Positions 32,254 through 39,331 of a stretch of DNA of 44,186 nt are shown here, in pieces. Under the pieces are notes generated by a model. That model had not been told where the DNA came from and did not search any database. It was given only the letters and a program-made list of their open reading frames with translations. The DNA lies in the IMG/VR virus record IMGVR_UViG_3300009285_002809, positions 1 through 44,186 of that record; one strand, 5' to 3'. How positions within the stretch are numbered: the stretch's first letter is position 1; every line of letters starts with the position of its first letter. The stretch is from a virus. The translations under genes were made by a program, and so were the position numbers.

Positions 32254-32797
32254 TCTTCATTTCTATAGATAATTTTTTATAAATTTGATGATATAATTTC
32301 CAAAATTCTTTTTGCTTTTCTGGTAATTTAATAAGATAAGACCATTTTTCTCTATCAGCTATTGTTTTCTTTTTATGACAATTGGGACATCTCGCATGAA
32401 GATTATTTAAATCATTTTTCAATAATGGGAAAAGAGATTTGGGTAAGTCGTGGTCCGTTTCCATAATGTTTTTATCTATTAATCCACAATCTACACAAGT
32501 ATAATTATCTCTTTTTTGTATAACTTTTTGTTGCCATCTTTTATTACCGCCTCCCCGCCAATGAGCAGAATTTTCGCCCATTCTTCCTTTCCAATAACTT
32601 ATACGATTTAAGTAAGATTTTTTTAGACCAATAGATTGTTTCTTTAAAATTTCTATTGATGGGGAATAAAGACCTTTCTTATCTTTATTCCAAGGAACTT
32701 GTCCTTTAATAAACCATCCTTTTTCACCACCAGATAAAAATTTATGTCCCTTTTGGAATCTAGTTTTTATACTAACTATATTAAGATTTTTATTCAT
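32237..32797 (-). CDS. HNH homing endonuclease with NUMOD-like N-terminus
   Basis: 186 residues, AT-rich. N-terminal GQVPWNKDKKGLYSPS and SYWKGRMGENSAHWRGG look like NUMOD3-type DNA-binding repeats. The nuclease has CVDCG (101-105), METDHDLP (D115, H116), NNLHARCPNCHKK (N131/N132, C137, C140, H141). It is inserted in a tight operon, overlapping the SSB-like gene by 8 bp. Confidence 0.85.
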   Translation of the reverse strand: MNKNLNIVSIKTRFQKGHKFLSGGEKGWFIKGQVPWNKDKKGLYSPSIEILKKQSIGLKKSYLNRISYWKGRMGENSAHWRGGGNKRWQQKVIQKRDNYTCVDCGLIDKNIMETDHDLPKSLFPLLKNDLNNLHARCPNCHKKKTIADREKWSYLIKLPEKQKEFWKLYHQIYKKLSIEMKIEQYV

Positions 32798-33227
32798 CAG
32801 CTTTTTCTAGAATTTTTACCAAATTCCAATATTGACTAAATGCTTTCTCTTTTTCAGATTCATTCATATTAAGCCATCCCATACCAAAAAAAGTATCAGC
32901 CGTCCGGCGTGCCGCGAAATGCCGCATTGAAAGTTCTTTGCGGTCTGTGGCTTTTTTAATCATATTTTCTTTATGGGCCACCGCTTGCTGAATGTCGCTT
33001 TTAGGCTTGAAACTTCTGGCTTCCAATGAAACCAGATTTTTGTATTGTCCTTTAACCCGAATCTGGCCGGACACTTCCGAACCTTCAATCACCTTGTCAT
33101 ATTCGGGGAAGTCCGGCCAAACCGAAACTTCGCTTGTGATTCCTTGTTCATCTGTTATCGTGGCGCGTTTATACGCCTTGCCGGTTTTGGCTTCAACTTC
33201 TTCTACGACTTGAATTTGATATTTCAT
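32790..33227 (-). CDS. OB-fold ssDNA-binding-like protein
   Basis: 145 residues. KAYKRATITDEQGITSEVSV, WPDFPEYDKVIEGSEVSGQI and RVKGQYKNLVSLEARSF give an OB-fold-like strand order; a basic helical C-terminus ends in KILEKADE. In this region, near NinB/NinG, a single-strand binder is expected. Not a canonical SSB by length or C-terminus. Confidence 0.5.
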   Translation of the reverse strand: MKYQIQVVEEVEAKTGKAYKRATITDEQGITSEVSVWPDFPEYDKVIEGSEVSGQIRVKGQYKNLVSLEARSFKPKSDIQQAVAHKENMIKKATDRKELSMRHFAARRTADTFFGMGWLNMNESEKEKAFSQYWNLVKILEKADE

Positions 33228-33228
33228 T

Positions 33229-33387
33229 TTAATTTAATTCATTTAATTCTTCTAACGCTTTTTCGACTTTAGGTCGGCTTTCGTTGTCTTGAGGGTCGGA
33301 GAGTTTTTCCGCTTCGTCCCATTCTTTATCTGTGCCGATAAAAATATCTTCTCCTTCTTCATTTTTTCCAGCGTAAGCAAGTTTCAT
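33229..33387 (-). CDS. small acidic hypothetical protein
   Basis: 52 residues from MKLAYAGKNEEGEDIFIG, acidic, helical end (KVEKALEELNELN). The in-frame upstream ATG at 33492 is rejected because that stretch is better explained by the membrane gene in another frame, whose stop overlaps this start (ATGA). Confidence 0.55.
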   Translation of the reverse strand: MKLAYAGKNEEGEDIFIGTDKEWDEAEKLSDPQDNESRPKVEKALEELNELN

Positions 33388-33551
33388 TTTGTTAAAAATA
33401 TCCCAACTAAAATCCAATAAACTGCGACCAAAGTAATCAATCCGATTAACGCTTGTCCAAATTCTTTTCCCAAAATTCGGGTCTTCGACCAAAAGCGCTC
33501 TCGGTTTTGAATCTTTTTAAGTCCGCCTTTGATATATGTGATGTGAACCAT
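33384..33551 (-). CDS. small single-span membrane protein, paralogue of 23050-23214
   Basis: 55 residues. The basic N-terminus (LKKIQNRERFWSKTRILGKE) leads to FGQALIGLITLVAVYWILVG, a membrane span. More than half of the 37 aligned C-terminal positions are identical to the rightward protein at 23.1 kb. The two copies are about 10 kb apart on opposite strands. Confidence 0.7.
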   Translation of the reverse strand: MVHITYIKGGLKKIQNRERFWSKTRILGKEFGQALIGLITLVAVYWILVGIFLTK

Positions 33552-33967
33552 ATTTTCAGTTTATCAAAACTATCCAAGCAGTCAAGCGTTGCTGTGGATA
33601 AACTTTTTTAATCTCTTTTGAAATCCCAATTTACCAATTTTTGAAAAATACTTTTTTCCATATAAATCAAGGGTTTTTTGACCTCCTTTTTGACCCAATA
33701 TTGACATTAGTTCTTTCTTATTTTTTGTTATTTTTGAGGTTTGCATATCTTAATCATAAAGCAAACAAGCGACAAGTCAAAGGTGTTTATCCACAACCAT
33801 TAAAACCAAAAGCCGCCTTGCTGATTGAGAATGCTTATATTAAGTTCTCCAGCGCGGGCGGCTCTTGGAGTCGTTAGCCGATTATCAGTTATTAGAAAAC
33901 CTGATAATGCGACTTAAGCGGCGAAAAGAAAACTTTTCATTGTGCCAAGCTCGATTACCGGCACCGC
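33552..33967. other. candidate replication origin region
   Basis: 416 bp with no supported leftward gene. Perfect DnaA boxes: TGTGGATAA at 33593-33601 and TTATCCACA at 33787-33795. Between them TTGAC recurs at 33678, 33690 and 33701 (11-12 bp apart, one helical turn) in AT-rich DNA. The right part (33841-33965) carries stems TTATCAG/CTGATAA, GAAAAG/CTTTTC and GTGCC/GGCAC. A rightward 78-codon ORF here is unlikely. Confidence 0.4.
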
Positions 33968-34249
33968 CTATTTTAATTTTCTAATCTTTTTAATGCATCC
34001 CATAGGAAGCGAAAAGGGGCTTTGTAAGTCTTCGGTCTGATTATCTCTCAAGTAAAAAGTAAAACCCCTCACCAGATATAATTTTCCTTTATGCACTTCT
34101 TGAAAATACCCGATTGTTTTTATCATTACATCATCGTCGCGCCATTCTTGATACTCTTTTTTGGAATACCAAGGGTGACGTGTCCCCATACTATCTTCCC
34201 AAATTATTTCTATAAGTTCAAAAGGTTTAAGTTTTGGAATTTTCATCAA
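33968..34249 (-). CDS. hypothetical protein
   Basis: 93 residues: aromatic and charged (EDSMGTRHPWYSKKEYQEWR), then a beta region (YLVRGFTFYLRDN). No family recognised. ATGA overlap with the upstream gene. Confidence 0.5.
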   Translation of the reverse strand: MMKIPKLKPFELIEIIWEDSMGTRHPWYSKKEYQEWRDDDVMIKTIGYFQEVHKGKLYLVRGFTFYLRDNQTEDLQSPFSLPMGCIKKIRKLK

Positions 34250-34713
34250 AATAAACTATCGGGAATAGATTGTAAACGTTTTTTTGAGGTTTTATTTTTA
34301 TTAAAAAATACTTTTTTCAATGTTTGAATTATTGGATTATTTTCTTTTCCGCCCCGATATTTATAAATAAAAAATTTTAAATTATCTAATTTCTTTTGCT
34401 GGTAATCAGATATATTCTCAAGTTTGATATTTTCGGGTAAATCTTTAATTCTATCCCATTTTTTTAATACCCGTCTCGCTAGATATAAATAGATTTCAGT
34501 CCAATCGCTATTTAATACTCTCCTGTTAGTTTCGGGCATTAAATAAGCTAAACATTCCGCATCACCAACCAAATCTTTATAATCCATTAAATCTGGTTTT
34601 ATTAAATCGCACAAAGCAGTTAGCATTCTTTCGACTTTAACCTCATTCAATAATCTTTCGGGCGGCATCCATTCAGTATTTGCCAGAATTATTGGTGTGT
34701 TTTCTTTGTTCAT
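34246..34713 (-). CDS. hypothetical helical protein
   Basis: 155 residues, helical. Central YLYLARRVLKKWDRIKDLPE and a basic C-terminus. One cysteine pair (C35, C53) without a zinc motif. Just downstream of the lysis gene. Not recognised. Confidence 0.5.
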   Translation of the reverse strand: MNKENTPIILANTEWMPPERLLNEVKVERMLTALCDLIKPDLMDYKDLVGDAECLAYLMPETNRRVLNSDWTEIYLYLARRVLKKWDRIKDLPENIKLENISDYQQKKLDNLKFFIYKYRGGKENNPIIQTLKKVFFNKNKTSKKRLQSIPDSLF

Positions 34714-34728
34714 TTTTCGTTATATATT

Positions 34729-35244
34729 TTATTTTAACATTTTCCAACAAGTCCAATGATGCGCTAACCCTCGTTGCCAAGCAATTCCCATTAACTCAAT
34801 TTGATTCCGCCACGAGTAAATGCTCATATCCGAATCGCCAAATTCTGTTTTGAATTTTTCCCAAGTATCAGGCATAAATTGAGCTATGCCGATTTCACCA
34901 GCTTGACCTGTGGCGCTTTGATTCAGGCCAGACTCACAATTCAGCACCTCCTTCATTTTCTCGCCGTCTAGCCCCCATTTTGTCGCAATGGCGTCAATGT
35001 AGTAGTTTATTTGGTCGCCTAGAGAAAGTTCATCGGCCCGGGCTTCGGGAATTTTCGCCAAAACAAGAATGGCCTGTGGTTTGGGAAGATACTTTACGGC
35101 TTCCCGATTCAGCCATTCCAAAGTGGGCGAAACCCAAATATCGGCTCTCGCGCCCGATGGGAGGATAAAAGTTTTTAAGAAAAGTTCTTCGGCCTGAACC
35201 GGAGCGAACGAAAATAAGATAACTAATGAAATCAGCCATCTCAT
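34729..35244 (-). CDS. lytic transglycosylase with signal peptide
   Basis: 171 residues. Signal peptide (WLISLVILFSFAPVQAEE), then an SLT fold: NCESGLNQSATGQAGEIGIA holds catalytic E104 and GIAQFMPDTW (119-128). This cuts peptidoglycan and can be the endolysin, exported by the signal sequence. The next gene upstream encodes a holin candidate. Confidence 0.85.
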   Translation of the reverse strand: MRWLISLVILFSFAPVQAEELFLKTFILPSGARADIWVSPTLEWLNREAVKYLPKPQAILVLAKIPEARADELSLGDQINYYIDAIATKWGLDGEKMKEVLNCESGLNQSATGQAGEIGIAQFMPDTWEKFKTEFGDSDMSIYSWRNQIELMGIAWQRGLAHHWTCWKMLK

Positions 35245-35268
35245 AAGTTTTAATTTAATGAGTAAAAA

Positions 35269-35448
35269 TTATTTTCTCATTCCAAAGACATTCACATCTC
35301 CTTTGCTTATGCGCCCCCACCAAGCAAGCAATCCTCCTATTATTAGAGGTATATTGCTCGTAATTTCGGCGGTGCAACTTTCGCTAAAATATTGAGCGAC
35401 AAAAGTTCCACCTACCATTACGATAATTCCCATTATTGTTTTTGACAT
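35269..35448 (-). CDS. holin candidate
   Basis: 59 residues with two membrane spans: IMGIIVMVGGTFVAQYF and IPLIIGGLLAWWG, joined by a short loop with one cysteine; a short charged end. Next to the transglycosylase gene, as a holin should be. No family match is claimed. Confidence 0.6.
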   Translation of the reverse strand: MSKTIMGIIVMVGGTFVAQYFSESCTAEITSNIPLIIGGLLAWWGRISKGDVNVFGMRK

Positions 35449-35461
35449 AATAATTTCGACT

Positions 35462-35644
35462 TTACGCTTCGGCGGACGAAGCCGAAGTTACCAATAATTT
35501 ATTCTTTTCTCTCAACTCTTTACCCATTTCAATTTTTCTGTCATATCTGCAAGCGGGACAGAGTTTAATCGGCATCTGATACGTTTTGTAATCAATTCCG
35601 CATTTTTCGCATTGAGCGATTTTCAAATTTAAGTTCTGTTCCAT
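35462..35644 (-). CDS. small zinc-ribbon protein
   Basis: 60 residues: CEKCGIDYKTY and LCPACRYDRKI, a two-CxxC ribbon; basic. One-base overlap with the neighbour (35644). Unknown. Confidence 0.6.
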   Translation of the reverse strand: MEQNLNLKIAQCEKCGIDYKTYQMPIKLCPACRYDRKIEMGKELREKNKLLVTSASSAEA

Positions 35645-36738
35645 TATACTAAATTTTTTAACATCGCGTTGGGGGAAACTCCAATCTTTCCTGCTACCCG
35701 TTCCGCGTATAAATGAGGCTTATTTTTGTCCGTTGAGGGAGCGTAAATGCTGAAAAATTCGTAAATTGTGTGCGTTGGTTTGTAAATTTTAGAAACTCCC
35801 GTTGCGGCGTTGGTCAGCATTCTCATTAAGTATTGAAAGCCATCATCCCAAGTATTGAATTTGGCGAAGACTCCATTAGTCGCGGTCTGATACGGAACGG
35901 CATTTTTTTGTCCAGCCCAGCGCACGGCTCCAGGATTATTGAGGCGGGAAGCCAAACTATCTTTTCGGCCCCCATTTGATTCCACGTCAAATATAGCCCA
36001 AGCAAATGCCTCAATCTTATTTTTACGCGGAACATAAAGCGTATCTTCGGAAGCGTCTTCCGCAATCAATTCCAAAGTTTTATTGGTTTTGATTCCCAGA
36101 ACATATAAGATTAAATCTTTTACGAATTGCGGAACACTAGCATTATCCAAAATTCCGGCAATAGAAAAATATCTTTCCTGTTCCACGATTTTGGGTTGAG
36201 GAACTTGAAGCCAATCCACAAAACTTTTCATATCTTCTTTTTTCATATTTTCTTTTTTGAAAAAATCGTGGACTTTATCTTCAATTTCAAGTTCAGCGCA
36301 AAGAAAATGGCCGAGTTCGTGGCAGAACCAGGTTACAAAAGCGTCTTCTGAAGTTCCGTCAGAAAAATAGACATTGTCATTTTCATTGATTCCTCCTACT
36401 TGCAATTTCCAAATGCCTTCTTCTTTATATCCGCGAAAACCAAAAATCCCAGGAGATTTCCAGTCTTTTTCCGGGACTACAAAACACATTGCGTCATAAT
36501 GCTGACCCAATAAAAGCGGAATTAAATTGTCCGTATACCAGTCGCGTTTTACTTCCGGCAAATTTCGTTTGTCATAAGATTTGAAAGGGATGTCGGTAAA
36601 AGAAACAAGATGAGTAGTAATTTCCCGAAATTCGATTTTGGATTCGTAAAGTTCTTGAACTTTTTTAAGTTTCAAGGAAAGCGTAGACCAAGATTGATTT
36701 ATAGCCAAAAAAATTCTAACTTGATATTTTGTATTCAT
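35644..36738 (-). CDS. metallopeptidase plus muramidase-like fusion
   Basis: 364 residues. N-terminal domain has WFCHELGH (H140, E141, H144) with downstream acids, a zincin signature. The C-terminal domain, from about residue 240, includes FAWAIFDVESNGGR (E253), RLNNPGAVRWAGQ, NTWDDGFQYLMRM and HLYAERVAGKIGV, the layout of a lysozyme-like murein hydrolase. It has no signal peptide, so it may act from the virion or need the holin. Confidence 0.6.
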   Translation of the reverse strand: MNTKYQVRIFLAINQSWSTLSLKLKKVQELYESKIEFREITTHLVSFTDIPFKSYDKRNLPEVKRDWYTDNLIPLLLGQHYDAMCFVVPEKDWKSPGIFGFRGYKEEGIWKLQVGGINENDNVYFSDGTSEDAFVTWFCHELGHFLCAELEIEDKVHDFFKKENMKKEDMKSFVDWLQVPQPKIVEQERYFSIAGILDNASVPQFVKDLILYVLGIKTNKTLELIAEDASEDTLYVPRKNKIEAFAWAIFDVESNGGRKDSLASRLNNPGAVRWAGQKNAVPYQTATNGVFAKFNTWDDGFQYLMRMLTNAATGVSKIYKPTHTIYEFFSIYAPSTDKNKPHLYAERVAGKIGVSPNAMLKNLV

Positions 36739-36920
36739 CCTTTATCTTGTCCTGCTGTTGGTAAATTAGGAGGCAATTCAAATTCTTCTTTTACGGGGTC
36801 GGGTTTGGTTCGCCATTCACCAATGGGTTCTCTCGCGGAATAATATATCAAATATATCAGTAGTCCCGACAGAACTGCGATACTGAACAAAACTGCAATG
36901 AGTGAAATTTTATAATTCAT
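36735..36920 (-). CDS. small membrane protein with Pro-rich tail
   Basis: 61 residues. One span (ISLIAVLFSIAVLSGLLIYL) then REPIGEWRTKPDPVKEEFEL and a Pro-rich end. ATGA to the fusion gene. Spanin-like placement is possible but there is no lipobox. Confidence 0.55.
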   Translation of the reverse strand: MNYKISLIAVLFSIAVLSGLLIYLIYYSAREPIGEWRTKPDPVKEEFELPPNLPTAGQDKG

Positions 36921-36924
36921 AAGT

Positions 36925-37140
36925 TTAGACTAACAAATTTTTGCTTGCCTTAAATCGAATAACTTTTTTGGCGGGAATTAGTAATTCTTCGCCGGTTTTC
37001 GGATTTCGTCCTTTTCGAGCTTTCCGTTCCACAACACGAAAAATTCCCAAGCCGGTAATTTTCAGATATCCAGTTTCAAGTCCTTCTCTAATTTGATTAA
37101 GTATTTCTACGGGCAGACGCATAATGTAATTTTTCGACAT
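36925..37140 (-). CDS. HU/IHF-family DNA-binding protein (short)
   Basis: 71 residues. GLGIFRVVERKARKGRNPKT and GEELLIPAKKVIRFKASKNL match the HU arm and core (G-x-G-x-F, R-N-P-x-T-G-E). The N-terminal helices are shorter than the usual 90 aa. Bends DNA; may help packaging, replication or phage regulation. Confidence 0.8.
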   Translation of the reverse strand: MSKNYIMRLPVEILNQIREGLETGYLKITGLGIFRVVERKARKGRNPKTGEELLIPAKKVIRFKASKNLLV

Positions 37141-37167
37141 AAATTTTAGTTAAACCAATAATATGGT

Positions 37168-37214
37168 GGGGAAGCGGTATGTCGCCTAAAGCAACTCCTG
37201 CTTCCCCTTTTTTT
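37168..37214 (+). terminator. rightward terminator-like inverted repeat
   Basis: GGGGAAGC (37168-37175) and GCTTCCCC (37200-37207) with a 24-nt loop, then TTTTTTT on the plus strand. No rightward gene ends here, so it may instead be a leader hairpin ahead of the HU gene or a block to antisense RNA. Confidence 0.45.
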
Positions 37215-37226
37215 GCGAAGTTCGAT

Positions 37227-37571
37227 TCACTTCGCGGCGGGAGGTTGGAGAGATTTTTTCCACAAGGAGATGGTTTTTTCGTCCTTGATTCGCAGAATTT
37301 CCTGGACATCAGCGTCAAAAAATATATATCCTTGCGGGGTGAGATGAACATAAGTCATCAAGAGAGTATCCGGCGGATAGAAAAGAACTGAAAGCCATAA
37401 TGTTTCAGCGCCGTCCCTCTGAAGCTGAATTGCCGCTACTTCAAATGCGGGCTGGCCTCGGATTTTTTCAATGATTTCGGTGGGAATGTCTTGTGCCCAA
37501 GAGAAGATTGCAAGAAAGAAAAGGGCAATCATCCCCAGTATTATCACCATCAAGTCCAGAATCTTCCGCAT
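37227..37571 (-). CDS. anchored or exported hypothetical protein, strong SD
   Basis: 114 residues from MRKILDLMVIILGMIALFFL, a membrane/signal segment, with cleavage possible after SWA. The rest is beta-like (VAAIQLQRDGAETLWLSVLF) with a basic end. The chosen ATG follows AAAGGAGGTGATAAAG, a perfect Shine-Dalgarno sequence at good spacing. It overlaps the upstream zinc gene by 104 bp. Confidence 0.6.
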   Translation of the reverse strand: MRKILDLMVIILGMIALFFLAIFSWAQDIPTEIIEKIRGQPAFEVAAIQLQRDGAETLWLSVLFYPPDTLLMTYVHLTPQGYIFFDADVQEILRIKDEKTISLWKKSLQPPAAK

Positions 37572-37731
37572 CTTTATCACCTCCTTTCAATGAATGCAGA
37601 AACGCAGATATTTCCGCCAAGTCGTCCAGAAGAATATAGGCGAAGTAATGTCGCGTTCCGCATCTCGGACATTGAGCCATTAAAACTTGGGGTAATTCCA
37701 GGGCCTCGGAGCAAGCCGCGCATTTCGGCAT
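37468..37731 (-). CDS. zinc-ribbon protein
   Basis: 87 residues. CAACSEALE and CPRCGTRHYF form a treble-clef ribbon. The last 36 residues lie in the overlap with the membrane gene and look low-complexity. AGGAGAGAATT before the ATG is a strong Shine-Dalgarno site. Confidence 0.55.
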   Translation of the reverse strand: MPKCAACSEALELPQVLMAQCPRCGTRHYFAYILLDDLAEISAFLHSLKGGDKDAEDSGLDGDNTGDDCPFLSCNLLLGTRHSHRNH

Positions 37732-37952
37732 AATTCTCTCCTTTCAAAAAGTTCCAAGATTTTCTGGTCTTGACAGACTTTCTCGGAAAGTTTAGTTTCA
37801 ACCCGTTTCACGTTTCCCAGATACTCTCCCAAATACTGCTTATAGGAAGAAGTGAACTCATAGTGAATTTCCAGTTCTTGTTCTATGACCTGTCCGTCCT
37901 TGAGCAGAAAGTTTTTGAACTTCATATCTTTTCTCCAATCGGTCGTGGCCAT
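37680..37952 (-). CDS. hypothetical protein of the SD-led mini-operon
   Basis: 90 residues from MATTDWRKDMKFKNFLLKDG (81 from the next Met at 37925). Acidic-basic mix, helical end (CQDQKILELFERRELC). 4 bp after the zinc ribbon's stop; its own end carries the SD for the next gene. Unknown. Confidence 0.5.
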   Translation of the reverse strand: MATTDWRKDMKFKNFLLKDGQVIEQELEIHYEFTSSYKQYLGEYLGNVKRVETKLSEKVCQDQKILELFERRELCRNARLAPRPWNYPKF

Positions 37953-37956
37953 TTTT

Positions 37957-38061
37957 TTACTGGAAAAGAGTTTGGCACGAATTGCAAAAATAAATATGCC
38001 AACTTCTTTCCTGACCCAATTTTTCAAGAGCAATTCCACAAACAGGACAATTCTATTGCAT
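37957..38061 (-). pseudogene. small zinc ribbon with in-frame amber at codon 3
   Basis: AGGAGG-4-ATG CAA TAG, then NCPVCGIALEKLGQERSWHI and YFCNSCQTLFQ, a clear two-CxxC ribbon to a TAA stop. No other start lies between the amber and the first cysteine. So it is a broken gene, a suppressed or recoded amber, or a sequence error. It is the first ORF after the 38.2-kb promoter. Confidence 0.5.
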
Positions 38062-38084
38062 ATAACCTCCTGTTATTAAAGATA

Positions 38085-38174
38085 TTAAAGAACTCTCCGC
38101 CTTCCTCCCGATTAAGGGAGAAAGGTAGGTAATTAAACTCCTTCCTTTTCAGGAAGAAGGCGGAAAATTCTTAA
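38085..38174 (-). ncRNA. three-way-junction leader RNA
   Basis: Starts at about +1 of the 38.2-kb promoter. Outer helix: TTCTTAA and GAAGGCGGA (38174-38156) pair with TTAAAGAA and TCCGCCTTC (38085-38104), with one bulge and a 3-nt internal loop. Inside: CTTCCT-TTTC-AGGAAG (38141-38156) and CTCCC-GATTAA-GGGAG (38105-38120). The AGGAGG site follows 13 nt after its end. Looks like a regulatory leader; class not recognised. Confidence 0.6.
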
Positions 38175-38178
38175 TTTC

Positions 38179-38207
38179 ATTATACCATATTTCAAACTAT
38201 CTGTTAA
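38179..38207 (-). promoter_or_regulatory. strong leftward sigma70-type promoter
   Basis: TTAACA (38207-38202), 17-bp spacer, TGG-TATAAT extended -10 (core 38184-38179). Expected start near 38172. Confidence 0.75.
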
Positions 38208-38210
38208 TAA

Positions 38211-38300
38211 CTATTCTTCGTCTTCTTCCTCTTTTTCTTCTTCCTCTCCCAATTCGGAATCTGTTGGCTCTTTTTCCGCGTCAGAGTTATCTTTGTCCAT
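38211..38300 (-). CDS. 29-residue acidic protein
   Basis: MDKDNSDAEKEPTDSELG followed by a Glu/Asp run to the stop. It starts 14 bp before the end of the peptidase gene in another frame. Very acidic; could mimic DNA or be a spurious ORF. Confidence 0.35.
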   Translation of the reverse strand: MDKDNSDAEKEPTDSELGEEEEKEEEDEE

Positions 38301-39072
38301 TATAAAATTTGATTAACGCTTCTAAAATTCGACCCCAAAAACTTTTTTGTTTTTTCGGCTTCTTTTCAAGCCAGATTCTTTTAATTGTTTGCGGCAAAGA
38401 ATCCCAACGAATCTTTTTAAGATGAGGATTTTCGTAAGAGTCAAAAACCAGAAGATAATCTAACGGGACAATCTTAACGGCAGTCGTAGCGTGAATATCA
38501 TTTTGTCCTTGAGGCCGGAAATAATATCCTTCTGCGTCAGAAATCCAAGCGTATACGGAAATTAAAAGCGGAGAATATTTGATGTATTCTTCTATGGTTT
38601 CCCAATTAACAGGGACATATTCGTGCTTAAAATTCCACTCTTCATTGAATTCTCTAGCCAGTTCGTAAAGTTTGGGAGGAATTTTAGAGTAAAATTTATC
38701 GAAAGTGTCTATTGTATTGTCAAACGGCCATTTGTCTTGTTCGACAACTCCTATCTTTCTAAGGAACTCATAAACAACCTGCGGTGAATTTCCGCCTTCT
38801 TTCGTTCCCGAAATTGCCGATAAAAATCTATCGCTGTAATTTCGTTCTTCTCCGTATTTTCTTTTAATATAGATTTCAATTTGATTCAAAATTGTAAACG
38901 AAACACAGGCGTAAGGTTCGATATTATTCAGATTTTGAAATTCTTTTTGAACAAGCCAAGGAGTCCAATCGCCGTTTTCAGCTAGGATTTCTTTCGGTAA
39001 TGGCGAATTAAATCCGCCAAGATAATCGGGTTCTGTTATAGGTGCATATATGTAGCCGTATTTATTCGCCAT
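38287..39072 (-). CDS. papain-like cysteine peptidase
   Basis: 261 residues from MANKYGYIYAPI. EPYACVSFTILNQIEIYI places Cys56 at the head of a helix; DIHATTAVKIVP (His194) and FDSYEN (Asp211/Asn215) complete a C1-like triad; N-terminal DWTPWLVQKEFQN matches the pre-helix. No signal peptide. May process virion proteins or peptidoglycan peptides. An upstream ATG at 39105 is not favoured. Confidence 0.6.
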   Translation of the reverse strand: MANKYGYIYAPITEPDYLGGFNSPLPKEILAENGDWTPWLVQKEFQNLNNIEPYACVSFTILNQIEIYIKRKYGEERNYSDRFLSAISGTKEGGNSPQVVYEFLRKIGVVEQDKWPFDNTIDTFDKFYSKIPPKLYELAREFNEEWNFKHEYVPVNWETIEEYIKYSPLLISVYAWISDAEGYYFRPQGQNDIHATTAVKIVPLDYLLVFDSYENPHLKKIRWDSLPQTIKRIWLEKKPKKQKSFWGRILEALIKFYNGQR

Positions 39073-39331
39073 ATTTGGTTTCTTTTTTAACTGGTAAATT
39101 TTCAATCAATTTATCCAATTTCACGTCCATTTTTTCCAGACGATTTTTGACTTCTTCATATTGATTTTTTTGTCTTTCTTCAATGACCGCTACATCTTTT
39201 TCCACCATACCCACTCTGTTGCCAGCCGAAAAATAACCAGTGATTATGGCCACAATTATCGCTCCGCCAATGGTAATGATGGGTGTTATTTGAAATTGAC
39301 CTTTTTCTCTTTGTTGGAACATTTTATTCAT
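39062..39331 (-). CDS. membrane plus coiled-coil protein, holin/spanin-like
   Basis: 89 residues from MNKMFQQREKGQ. One span (IITIGGAIIVAIITGYFSAG) then a long coiled coil (DVAVIEERQKNQYEEVKNRL). The layout recalls XhlA-type or spanin proteins, but order is reversed from XhlA. Overlaps both neighbours. Confidence 0.55.
   Translation of the reverse strand: MNKMFQQREKGQFQITPIITIGGAIIVAIITGYFSAGNRVGMVEKDVAVIEERQKNQYEEVKNRLEKMDVKLDKLIENLPVKKETKYGE

Noticed and set aside
33229-33492. 87-codon version of the small acidic gene
   Set aside because: Its first 35 codons lie over the membrane gene, which has a paralogue; the ATGA start at 33387 fits better.
33641-33877. Rightward 78-codon ORF in the origin candidate
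   Set aside because: Contains the repeats and a DnaA box; no ribosome site.
37097-37351. Leftward 84-codon ORF over the HU leader
   Set aside because: Overlaps two better genes and a hairpin region; composition not protein-like.
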